A DNA stretch of 38,485 nt, taken from positions 1-38,485 of the forward strand of contig VBEG01000036.1 of NCBI GenBank assembly GCA_005882115.1, in the 5' to 3' direction. Shown here piece by piece: positions 30,005 through 37,851 of this stretch. The notes beneath the pieces were generated by a model. It saw nothing but the letters and a program-made list of their open reading frames with translations, was not told the DNA's origin and did no database searches. The stretch's first letter is position 1, and each line of letters starts with the position of its first letter. The position numbers were made by a program, and so were the translations under genes. The stretch is from Chloroflexota bacterium. Lineage in GTDB: Bacteria; Chloroflexota; Dormibacteria; Dormibacterales; Dormibacteraceae.

Positions 30005-31005
30005 AAGGTTTTGCGGACGATCAGATGCCGGTCGGTCTCGCGGTAGGGCTCGAAGCCGGCCCGGAGAAACATCTGGAGGGGACCGCGATAGTTCCCTTGC
30101 GGTGAGTCTTGCTTTCGCGCGGGATACGCCTCCGCGACGCGAACGCCGCGGGCCCGCAGGCGCTCCAGCGCGGCGTCCAGCAACGCGGCGGCCACGCCGT
30201 GATGCCGGTACGGGGCGGCGATGACGAAGCACGCCAGCGAGCCAACCCCCCGCTGCTCCGCTGCGTTGAGGCCGAACCGATGCATCACCCCGTTGAGCCG
30301 CGTCGTCTCGCCGTAGTTGGACCATCCGACCGCCTTGCCGTCGACGTAGGCGAGCAGCCCCGTCACCGTCCCGCCGGTGATCCCTTTGCTCATGTCCCGC
30401 CGGTTGTCGTCCGCGGTGCGCACCGCCCACTCCTCGTCCGTCTGGGTGCGGTGCGTCTCCATGCAGTAGCACGACTGCCAACCCGGGTAGTCGCGAAATG
30501 CGTCGTGATCGAAGAATGCCAGGTAGTCGGCCAGGCGCTCAGGAGTCACGTCATGGACGGTGATCTCCCCGATGGTGGGAAGGCGCGCGATCTCAGCCTG
30601 AGCCGCAGGATCGTGCTCAACCCGCAGTCCCTGCAAGATGTTGTCGGCTTCCGACTCGAGCAGGCCTGCCACCACCTCGTTGGCATCCCAAGACATGCGC
30701 ACCCGGCAACCCTTTCCGGCGCGCGCGACCTCCCATGTGAGCGTGTGCGGCGGCTGCTTCGCGAAAGCCGCCGAATACAGATACCTCGTGTGCATCACAA
30801 GACGTTTGGGCGCCTTGACCTCGACGATCTCTGATTCCTCTGCCGCTGCGCCGCCGGCATCGAGCCAGCGGATCGTGCTGCCTTCCGCAAACTCCCCGTC
30901 AGGGGTGAGCCGGTAGTACCAGCGATGGCGCTCGGGAGAGACGAGCGCGCTCCATGCGACCTTGGCATGGACGTCCAGGTGGACCTGGCGCGATCCGCGC
31001 GTCAT
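30001..31005 (-). CDS. SRPBCC (AHSA1-like) - GNAT acetyltransferase fusion
   Basis: 334 residues. Residues 1 to about 140 are an SRPBCC/AHSA1-type hydrophobic-pocket domain (VHLDVHAKVAWSALVSPERHRWYY, GEFAEGSTIRWLDAGG, APKRLVMHTRYL). Residues about 147-334 are a GNAT domain with the acetyl-CoA motif YRHHGVAAALLDAALERLRARG and the ending FLRAGFEPYRETDRHLIVRK. A Cys-Tyr-Cys stretch (WQSCYCMETH) starts the GNAT part. It starts at ATG 31005 overlapping the rel stop (ATGA). Substrate unknown; the SRPBCC domain could bind a small ligand or lipid that gates acetylation. Confidence 0.8.
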   Translation of the reverse strand: MTRGSRQVHLDVHAKVAWSALVSPERHRWYYRLTPDGEFAEGSTIRWLDAGGAAAEESEIVEVKAPKRLVMHTRYLYSAAFAKQPPHTLTWEVARAGKGCRVRMSWDANEVVAGLLESEADNILQGLRVEHDPAAQAEIARLPTIGEITVHDVTPERLADYLAFFDHDAFRDYPGWQSCYCMETHRTQTDEEWAVRTADDNRRDMSKGITGGTVTGLLAYVDGKAVGWSNYGETTRLNGVMHRFGLNAAEQRGVGSLACFVIAAPYRHHGVAAALLDAALERLRARGVRVAEAYPARKQDSPQGNYRGPLQMFLRAGFEPYRETDRHLIVRKTL

Positions 31006-33131
31006 GAGGCTTCGCGCGCGACCGTATGCACGTCTTTGACGCCTTCGAGCTTTTCCATCAGGCGCGAGAGCTGGGCGAGCGAGTCGATCTCCACCGTCGC
31101 CGAAACCACAGCGGTCTTGTCATCGTAGACGTGCACCTCGAGGGCGGACATGTTGACGCGGTTCTCGGCCACGACGGTGGCGATGTCGCGCATCAATCCC
31201 TGGCGGTCCCAGGCCTCGATCTTGATCGCGACCGGGTAGAGGTGCGTCGCGTCCGACTCCCAGTCGACCGGCACCACCCTCGCCGAGTCCTGCGCGTTGA
31301 CCGCGTTGACGCAGTCGGCGCGATGCACCGTGACGCCTTTCCCGCGCGTGGTGTAGCCGACAATCGCGTCGCCGGGCACAGGCTGGCAGCAGCTCGCGAC
31401 CGTGGTCAGGATCCCCTTCTCCCCGCGCACGAGGACACGAGGCGAGGGCTGGATCTGCGGGATGAGCGGGATGGTGCGCAGGTCGCCGCCTGGCGTCTCG
31501 AGACTGAGCGCCATGCGCATGACCACGGCGTGGGGCGAGAGGTCGCCGTAGCCGATCGCGGCCGTGAAGTCGTCGATCGACGCGTACCTGTGGAGGTTCG
31601 CGATCTCCTGCAGCTTCGCCTCGGGCAGGTCGGCGAGGCTGAGGCGATGCATCCGGTGGAGCTCCTTTTCCAGCAGGTCGCGGCCCTTGGTGACGTTCTC
31701 CTCGCGCCGCTGACTCTTGAACCACTTGCGGATCCGCTCCTTCGCCGACGCGCTCTTGACGAAGCTCAGCCAGTCGCGGCTGGGGCCGTGCGGGCCCTTC
31801 GAGGTGAGGATCTCCACGATCTCCCCGTTCTGCAGCGCGTAGTCCAGCGGCACCATCCGGCCGTTGACCTTCGCACCGATGCAGCGGTGGCCGACCTCGG
31901 TGTGGATGCGATACGCGAAGTCGACCGGGGTCGAATCCGACGGAAGATTGATGACGTCGCCCCGGGGCGTGAAGACGTAAACCTCGTCCTGGAACAGGTC
32001 GACCTTGACCGTGTTGAGGAACGACTCGGCGTCACCCACCTCGTTCTGCCACTCGAGCAGGCTGCGCAGCCAGGAGAGCTTCTGGTCGAAGCTCGCATCC
32101 TTGCCGCCCTCCTTGTAGGTCCAGTGCGCGGCGACTCCGAACTCCGCCACGCGATGCATGTCCTGGGTGCGGATCTGGATCTCGATCGGCTCGCCCGTGT
32201 GCGTGATCACCGTCGTGTGCAGCGACTGGTAGCCGTTGGACTTGGGCATCGCCACGTAGTCCTTGAACCTTCCTGGCATGGGCTTCCACAGCGAGTGGAC
32301 GACGCCGAGTACCCCATAGCAGTCGCGCACGCTTTCAACATGGACGCGGATGGCCGACAGGTCGTAGATCTCGGAGAAGTCCTTGCTCTCGCGGGTCATC
32401 TTCTGCCACACGGAATAGATGTGCTTCGGCCGGCCGGTGATGTCGGCCTGGATGCCCACCTTTTCCAGCTCGCGCGCGAGGATCTCGCGCAGGTCGTTGA
32501 CCAGGGACTCGCGCTCACCGCGCTCGCGAGCGATGCGGCTGACGACGTCTTCGTAAGCCTCGGGCTCGAGGTTGCGAAACGCGAGGTCTTCGAGCTCCCA
32601 CTTGATCTGGCCGATGCCGAGCCTATGGGCCAAGGGCGCGTAGATGTCGAGGGTCTCGCGCGAGATCTTGCGGCGCTTCGCTTCGGCGAGCGGCTCGAGG
32701 GTGCGCATGTTGTGCAGCCTGTCGGCGAGCTTGATGAGGACGACCCTGAGGTCCTCCGCCATCGCGACCATCATCTTCCGGATGTTCTCGGCCTGCTGCT
32801 GCTGGTCGGTCCGCAGCGAGATCCGGCCCAGCTTGGTGACGCCGTCGACGAGCCTTGCGACTTCGGGACCGAACTCCCGCTTGACCTCGTCGGCGGTCAG
32901 GTTGGTGTCCTCGACGGTGTCGTGGAGCAGGGCGGCCGCGATCGTCTCGGCGTCCAGCTCGAGGTCGGCGAGGATCGCCGCCACCTCCAGCGGGTGGTTG
33001 ACGTAGTCCTCGCCGGACAGCCGGCGCTGGCCCGTATGGGCCGCGGCGGCCCTCTCGTACGCCTTGCGGACCATCTGCTGGCCCGTAGGGTCGAGGTGGT
33101 CGGCGACTCTCAGGAGCTCGGAAACCGTCAT
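31002..33131 (-). CDS. rel: Bifunctional (p)ppGpp synthetase/hydrolase (Rel/SpoT family)
   Basis: Makes and degrades the stringent-response alarmone. 709 residues with the full domain order: HD hydrolase (RRLSGEDYVNHPLEVAAIL, then LLHDTVEDT with His70, Asp71, Glu74 and Asp75), synthetase (IYDLSAIRVHV, GRFKDYVAMPKSNGYQSLHTTVI), TGS (VFTPRGDVINLPSDSTPVDFAY), zinc-finger/helical region with SCCQPVPGD, and C-terminal ACT. The RFKD motif in the synthetase and the intact HDxxED make both activities likely. ATG start with no strong Shine-Dalgarno. Heads a three-gene operon and is divergent from the HD-GYP gene. Confidence 0.96.
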   Translation of the reverse strand: MTVSELLRVADHLDPTGQQMVRKAYERAAAAHTGQRRLSGEDYVNHPLEVAAILADLELDAETIAAALLHDTVEDTNLTADEVKREFGPEVARLVDGVTKLGRISLRTDQQQQAENIRKMMVAMAEDLRVVLIKLADRLHNMRTLEPLAEAKRRKISRETLDIYAPLAHRLGIGQIKWELEDLAFRNLEPEAYEDVVSRIARERGERESLVNDLREILARELEKVGIQADITGRPKHIYSVWQKMTRESKDFSEIYDLSAIRVHVESVRDCYGVLGVVHSLWKPMPGRFKDYVAMPKSNGYQSLHTTVITHTGEPIEIQIRTQDMHRVAEFGVAAHWTYKEGGKDASFDQKLSWLRSLLEWQNEVGDAESFLNTVKVDLFQDEVYVFTPRGDVINLPSDSTPVDFAYRIHTEVGHRCIGAKVNGRMVPLDYALQNGEIVEILTSKGPHGPSRDWLSFVKSASAKERIRKWFKSQRREENVTKGRDLLEKELHRMHRLSLADLPEAKLQEIANLHRYASIDDFTAAIGYGDLSPHAVVMRMALSLETPGGDLRTIPLIPQIQPSPRVLVRGEKGILTTVASCCQPVPGDAIVGYTTRGKGVTVHRADCVNAVNAQDSARVVPVDWESDATHLYPVAIKIEAWDRQGLMRDIATVVAENRVNMSALEVHVYDDKTAVVSATVEIDSLAQLSRLMEKLEGVKDVHTVAREAS

Positions 33132-33219
33132 TTTCTCGTCACTGGATGCCTGGCATGAAGTTTAAGTTCGCTATCTAGCTTCCCCAGAGGAACACGAACC
33201 TAGACTTACGAGCCGCCAA
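33132..33219. promoter_or_regulatory. Divergent intergenic region between rel and the HD-GYP gene
   Basis: The 88-base gap must hold both promoters. Possible -10 boxes are TAAACT on the minus strand (33164-33159, 28 bases before the rel ATG) and TAGACT on the plus strand (33201-33206, 14 bases before the HD-GYP ATG). No good -35 boxes are seen. Confidence 0.35.
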
Positions 33220-36204
33220 ATGGACTCATCGCGGCGGGTTTTGGGGTTCCGGATCGCCCTCTCGGCGGCCGCCGCGGTGCTGGTCCTGGCCGGCGCCTCC
33301 CTCAACGCCAGCGGTCGCGACAGCGGTGGGATCGCGCTTGCCGGCGTGACCGGCCTGCTCGCCGTCTCGTCCGGGGTGCTTTACCGCGAGTGGCGGCTCG
33401 CGGTGCCGCTGGCCGGGATCGCCTCCGTGGTCACGATTGTCATCGCCCAGTTCAACGCCCTCCAGGGGGACCTCGTCCCACAGGTCGCCGGACTCGTTCT
33501 GCTGGCGGTTGGCGGACTGGCGGGCGCGATCACCTACCGGAGCTTTGTCAGCGAAGTGCGGCAGCAGGCGGCGGAGCTCGAGGGGCTCAACACCAGGCTG
33601 GGACTGAAGGACCAGGCATTCATCGCCGCCACATCGGACGTCAACGGAAGCGCGACGGGCGACACGGCCGCGATCACGTCTGGCATCGCAGGGTACGTCG
33701 GTGCGGACTTTGCATGCTGCTATCTGGCATCCGCTGACGGCCGCCGCTACGTGCCGCAACCCCCGGGGCTGGGCGTCGAACGGCTGCGCCCTCAAGCCAT
33801 CAACAAACCGCACGGCGACCCGGGCCCGCTGCTCGCGGCGATCGAAGCGCGAAGCTCCTACAGCGCGGCGGACGAGAGCGGGCTGAGCGACCTGATCAGC
33901 TACCTCCCAGACGACTTTCACCTCCAGAGCCTGGTGGCGGTTCCGATGCCGATCGGAGACCACGTCGGCGGGTTCATCGTGCTGGGTCGAACCTCCGGCC
34001 AGTTCAGCGATGACGACCGGCGCCTCGCCGCCACGCTGGCGGGGCGCGCGGGCGCCCAGGTTGCCAGCGCTCAGCTGGTGGCGCTCACCCGGCACGAGTC
34101 AGCGCGGTACTCGCTGATGAACGAGCTTGTCAAAGAAGCCTCCGGGAAGACGATGAACGAGGTGCTGGAGATGGTGATCGGGCGAGGGTCCGAGGTGATC
34201 CGCTACGAAACCGGCCGCGCGCTGATGTTCCAGCCCGACAACACCTACCTCGTCCTCGACGGCGACCAGCCTGCCTCCGATCCCATCGATGGCCCCCTCG
34301 CGCGTGTGCGCGACGGCGAAACCATGCTGCGCAATCTCATCACTGAAGACGAAGGCATCTACAGCGGACTTCAGCCGGAGCGCCTGGGCGGGACGGTCAA
34401 CGAGGCCATCACCCCCATCCGAGGCAAGGCCGGCGTGATCGGCGCTCTGTGCCTGGGCCGTCGCGGCAATGCCGGGTTCAGCCAGCAAGACTTGGGCGCC
34501 CTCGACGATCTCGGCTCGATGGCCGGTGTGGCGGTCGAGAACTCGCGCATCCTGCAGGTCGTCACCGGACAGGCGTCCCGTCTCGACACCGCGCTGGACG
34601 CATTGGGAGAGGTATCCGCGGCTCTGACCACGGTGACGCAGGGCTCGCGCGTACTCGAGCAGAAAACTCTCGAGGCCGCCATCCGCGTGGTCGACGGCAG
34701 CGCAGGCCTTCTGACGCGCGCGACTGAGCAAGGGCACCAGACGGCGATCATGTCGGTTGGCTTCCCGTCGAGCCTCGAGGGCCTCACATTCCAGAACGGG
34801 CAGGGCATCGTGGGCGCAACGATGCTCAGCCGGCAGGCAACCGCGGTGAGCGACCTTGCGGCGCAGCCTGAGCTGGCCTCGCCACCCGATCTTGCTGACA
34901 GCGGGCTACAAGCGGCGATCTGCGCGCCGATGCTCGAAGAAGGCCAGCTCTGGGGCACGCTGTCGGTTTTCGACGACAAGAAGCGCGAATGGACCCCAGA
35001 CGACCATCGCGTCCTCGCGACGCTGGGCAATCAGGGCGTCGTCGCCGTGCGCAACGCAGAGCTGTACGAAAAGAACGAGCGCAGCATCTGGGAGCTCCGC
35101 AACCTACAGGAGGCGCTGCAGGCGGCGACCTCGACTCTGGATCTAAACCAGGTCCTGCAGCAGGTTCTTGCCGGTGCGGCGAAAGCGTCGTCGGCGCAGA
35201 TCGGCTGTCTTGCTCTCGAGGACAGCGGCCGCCTCGTCCTGAAAGGCGGGTTCGGGACCGACCATGCGACCGCCGAGAAGCTCGCCCTCGACATCGGCAG
35301 CGACATCTGCCGGCGGGTCATGGAGTCAGATGAACCCGTGATGGAGGCGCGCGTCCAGGAGTCGAAGGCGGAAAGTCCGCTGAATCCTCGGGCGGTGCTG
35401 TGCGTGCCGATCGCGCTCCGCGGCAAGTCGCTGGGCGTCGTCTTCCTCGCCAACTACCAGCCGGGCCACGCTTTCACCGCCGACCATCGGAACCTCGTCA
35501 CCGAGCTGGCGGCACAGGCGGCGGTCGCGATCGACAACGCGAGGCTGTTCAAGGATCGCGAGCAAGTCATCCTCGATTCGCTCGAGGCGTTTGCCCAGGT
35601 CGTGGACGCCAAGGATCCGTACACGGCCGGCCACTCCGAGCGCGTCACGCAGTACGCGCTGATGATCGCGCGCCAGATGCGCTACTCGCCTGACGACCAG
35701 AGCGCGTGGGTGCGGTTGGAGCGTGGTGGGCGGCTCCACGACATCGGCAAGATCGGCGTCCCCGATTCGGTGATCCAGAACACAGGCAAGCTGAGCGAGG
35801 ACGAGTTCGCGAAGATGAAGAGCCACCCGATCACCGGGTTCAACATCCTGAGCCGGTTGCGAATGCTTACGGACGAGCTCGTGATCGTGCGTTCGCATCA
35901 CGAGCGCTACGACGGCAAGGGCTACCCCGACCGCAAGAAAGGCGACGACCTGCCGATGTGTGCGTGGATCGTCAGCGCGGCGGACGCGATCGACGCGATG
36001 ACGTCGGACCGGCCATACAGGCGCGGGATGCCACTGCAGGTCGCGGTGCAGCAGATCCGGGAGGGCGCGGGCACGCACTTCCACCCGGACGTTGCCGAGG
36101 CGGTGCTCGACGCGGTCGGCAACGGCACGCTGGAGCTGATCCCGCAGCAATCGCTCCACCCGGACGCGCCGACGATCGGGGCGTTCGAGAACCCGGTCGG
36201 CTAA
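33220..36204 (+). CDS. Membrane-bound multi-GAF HD-GYP c-di-GMP phosphodiesterase
   Basis: 994 residues. Four N-terminal membrane segments (about 11-105) are followed by several GAF-type sensor domains. Visible GAF cores include FQSLVAVPMPIGDHVGGFIVLG-like, EAITPIRGKAGVIGALCLG, ICAPMLEEGQLWGTLSVFDD and VLCVPIALRGKSLGVVFLAN, so at least four. The C-terminal HD-GYP domain carries HSERV (about 805), RLHDIGKIGVPD (about 838), SHPITGFNIL, SHHERYDGKGYP (about 892) and SAADAIDAMTSDRPYR, all ligands for a catalytic metal centre. It therefore probably hydrolyses c-di-GMP in response to several signals. Single-gene unit, convergent with proS. Confidence 0.93.
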   Translation: MDSSRRVLGFRIALSAAAAVLVLAGASLNASGRDSGGIALAGVTGLLAVSSGVLYREWRLAVPLAGIASVVTIVIAQFNALQGDLVPQVAGLVLLAVGGLAGAITYRSFVSEVRQQAAELEGLNTRLGLKDQAFIAATSDVNGSATGDTAAITSGIAGYVGADFACCYLASADGRRYVPQPPGLGVERLRPQAINKPHGDPGPLLAAIEARSSYSAADESGLSDLISYLPDDFHLQSLVAVPMPIGDHVGGFIVLGRTSGQFSDDDRRLAATLAGRAGAQVASAQLVALTRHESARYSLMNELVKEASGKTMNEVLEMVIGRGSEVIRYETGRALMFQPDNTYLVLDGDQPASDPIDGPLARVRDGETMLRNLITEDEGIYSGLQPERLGGTVNEAITPIRGKAGVIGALCLGRRGNAGFSQQDLGALDDLGSMAGVAVENSRILQVVTGQASRLDTALDALGEVSAALTTVTQGSRVLEQKTLEAAIRVVDGSAGLLTRATEQGHQTAIMSVGFPSSLEGLTFQNGQGIVGATMLSRQATAVSDLAAQPELASPPDLADSGLQAAICAPMLEEGQLWGTLSVFDDKKREWTPDDHRVLATLGNQGVVAVRNAELYEKNERSIWELRNLQEALQAATSTLDLNQVLQQVLAGAAKASSAQIGCLALEDSGRLVLKGGFGTDHATAEKLALDIGSDICRRVMESDEPVMEARVQESKAESPLNPRAVLCVPIALRGKSLGVVFLANYQPGHAFTADHRNLVTELAAQAAVAIDNARLFKDREQVILDSLEAFAQVVDAKDPYTAGHSERVTQYALMIARQMRYSPDDQSAWVRLERGGRLHDIGKIGVPDSVIQNTGKLSEDEFAKMKSHPITGFNILSRLRMLTDELVIVRSHHERYDGKGYPDRKKGDDLPMCAWIVSAADAIDAMTSDRPYRRGMPLQVAVQQIREGAGTHFHPDVAEAVLDAVGNGTLELIPQQSLHPDAPTIGAFENPVG

Positions 36205-36209
36205 CCCCC

Positions 36210-36269
36210 GGATAGTCCGGACTGTCCGAGGTTTGCTTCGGAGGTCAGCTCGGTTTGTCCGCACTATCC
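36210..36269. repeat. 60-bp palindromic repeat, copy B
   Basis: Second copy of the element at 14187-14246, same orientation on the plus strand, six substitutions by eye. Terminal arms are GGATAGTCCGGAC (36210-36222) and GTCCGCACTATCC (36257-36269), with one mismatch. It lies six bases after the HD-GYP stop in a convergent gap and could act as a two-way transcription stop. Confidence 0.85.
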
Positions 36270-36317
36270 GTTGGTCGGTGACCTCTTAACAGGTTCCACC
36301 TGGGGTTGGCGGACGCG

Positions 36318-37784
36318 TCAGTAGGCCTTGGCCAGCGCGACTCGGAATTTTGCCGGCCTACCGCACACGAGGCACCTGCCTGACGCCTTCGCGTTCTGAT
36401 CGATGGTGCGAATTGTCACGCCGCCCGCATCGGCTTTGATGCGCTCCTCCTCGTCCTCTTCCCCACACCATTGCGTCCACACAAAGCCGCCCTTCTCGCG
36501 AAAGTGCGCTACCACCTCGTCGAGAGTGTCCAGCTCGGATGTGTTGTCGCGCTGAAACTTCGCCGCGCGGTCGAAGAGCTTTGTCTGAAACGCGTCCAGC
36601 TCGTTCCTGAGGCGCTTGGCGATACCTGACACAGGGACGATGATCCGCTCGCGGGACAAGCGGTCGACCATCTCGACCTGGCCCGCGTCGGCGTCGCGCC
36701 CGCCGACGTTGAGGCGGATGGGCACTCCCTTGAGCTCCCAGTGCGCGTACTTGTCTCCAGGGCGCTCGTCGCGCCAGTCGACGCGGTGCCGGATGCCGCC
36801 GGCCTTCAGCTCTGGCGCCCAACTGTTGATGAAGCGTTCGACCTTGGCGCGCGAGTCGGCGTCGCGAAAGATGGGCACCAGGACCACCTGGATCGGTGCG
36901 ACCTTGGGCGGGACGATCAGGCCCGAGTCGTCGCCGTGCGCCATCACGAGGGCTCCCACCAGGCGCGTGCTGATGCCCCACGACGTCGAGTAGCACAGCT
37001 CGCGCTCGTTCTCCTTGTTGGAGAAAGAGATGTCGTAGGCACGGGCGAAGTTCTGCCCGAAGTAATGCGACGTGCCCATCTGCAGCGCGAGTCCGTCTTT
37101 CATCAGGCCTTCCACGGTGAGCGTGTGCACCGCGCCAGGAAACGTCTCGGCCGGTGACTTCATACCGGTCAGGACGGGAACCGCGAGCCAGTCCTCGGCG
37201 ATGGATCGGTAGTAGCCGAGGATCAGGTCGGCCTCTTCCATCGCTTCCTCCGCGGAGGCGTGAAACGTGTGGCCTTCCTGCCACCAGAACTCGCGGCTGC
37301 GCAGGAACAAGCGCGAGCGCATCTCCCAACGGACCACGCTGTTCCACTGGTTGGTCAGCTTGGGCAGGTCGCGGTGGCTCTGGATGTAGCGCTTGATGAG
37401 GGGCCCGATGATCGTCTCCGAGGTCGGCCGCACCGCGAGGGGCTCCTCGAGCTCCTCCATCGAGCCGCCCGCCTTGGTGACCCACGCCACCTCGGGCGCG
37501 AAGCCCTCGACGTGCTCCGCCTCCTTGACGAGGAACTCGCGTGGGATGAGGAGCGGGAAGGCCCAGTTCTCGTGCCCGCTCTCTTTGATCATGTCGTCGA
37601 ACGCGCGCATGATCGCTTCCCACATCGCCCATCCGTAGGGACGGACGACCATCATTCCCCGCACCCCCGACCAGTCCGCCAGCTCCGCCTTGCGGACCAC
37701 GTCGGTGTACCAGCGGTCGAAGTCGTCCGACATCTTCGTGACCTCTTTCACGAAGTCCTGTTGCTCCTCTGTTTCCTGCTTCAT
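36318..37784 (-). CDS. proS: Prolyl-tRNA synthetase, archaeal/eukaryotic-like type (ProS type 3)
   Basis: 488 residues, without the editing insertion of the E. coli form. Features: DFDRWYTDVVRKAELADWSGVRGMMVVRPYGWAMWE at the start, AVRPTSETIIGPL, motif 2 RWEMRSRLFLRSREFWWQEGHTFH, TSHYFGQNFARAYDI, WGISTRLVGALVMAHGDDSGL (motif 3), an anticodon-binding domain, and the C-terminal zinc-type domain with WCGEEDEEERIK and CLVCGRPAKF ending in Tyr. ATG start chosen; in-frame Met at residue 18 is an alternative. It follows ispG by 66 bases on the same strand. Confidence 0.96.
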   Translation of the reverse strand: MKQETEEQQDFVKEVTKMSDDFDRWYTDVVRKAELADWSGVRGMMVVRPYGWAMWEAIMRAFDDMIKESGHENWAFPLLIPREFLVKEAEHVEGFAPEVAWVTKAGGSMEELEEPLAVRPTSETIIGPLIKRYIQSHRDLPKLTNQWNSVVRWEMRSRLFLRSREFWWQEGHTFHASAEEAMEEADLILGYYRSIAEDWLAVPVLTGMKSPAETFPGAVHTLTVEGLMKDGLALQMGTSHYFGQNFARAYDISFSNKENERELCYSTSWGISTRLVGALVMAHGDDSGLIVPPKVAPIQVVLVPIFRDADSRAKVERFINSWAPELKAGGIRHRVDWRDERPGDKYAHWELKGVPIRLNVGGRDADAGQVEMVDRLSRERIIVPVSGIAKRLRNELDAFQTKLFDRAAKFQRDNTSELDTLDEVVAHFREKGGFVWTQWCGEEDEEERIKADAGGVTIRTIDQNAKASGRCLVCGRPAKFRVALAKAY

Positions 37785-37827
37785 GCGATCTGCTCCCAGG
37801 TTGAAGTTACGAGTCGAGTCAAGGTGC

Positions 37828-37851
37828 GCCCGGGCCGGCGAAGGACCGGGC
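37828..37851. terminator. GC-rich hairpin at the ispG stop
   Basis: GCCCGG (37828-37833) can pair with CCGGGC (37846-37851), forming a 6-bp stem right at the end of ispG and ahead of proS. No T-run follows, so it may only be a weak pause or processing site. Confidence 0.3.

Noticed and set aside
31026-33158. 710-codon plus-strand open frame opposite rel
   Set aside because: It mirrors the rel gene almost exactly; its product is Arg/Asp/Val-rich with no domain pattern. High-GC antisense frames of this kind are expected by chance.
35326-36264. 312-codon minus-strand frame opposite the HD-GYP domain
   Set aside because: Antisense shadow ending in the copy-B repeat; the HD-GYP motifs are clearly on the plus strand.
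36290-36304. CAGGT/ACCTG stem near the proS end as a terminator
   Set aside because: Only five pairs and no T-run; the 60-bp repeat next to it is a better candidate.
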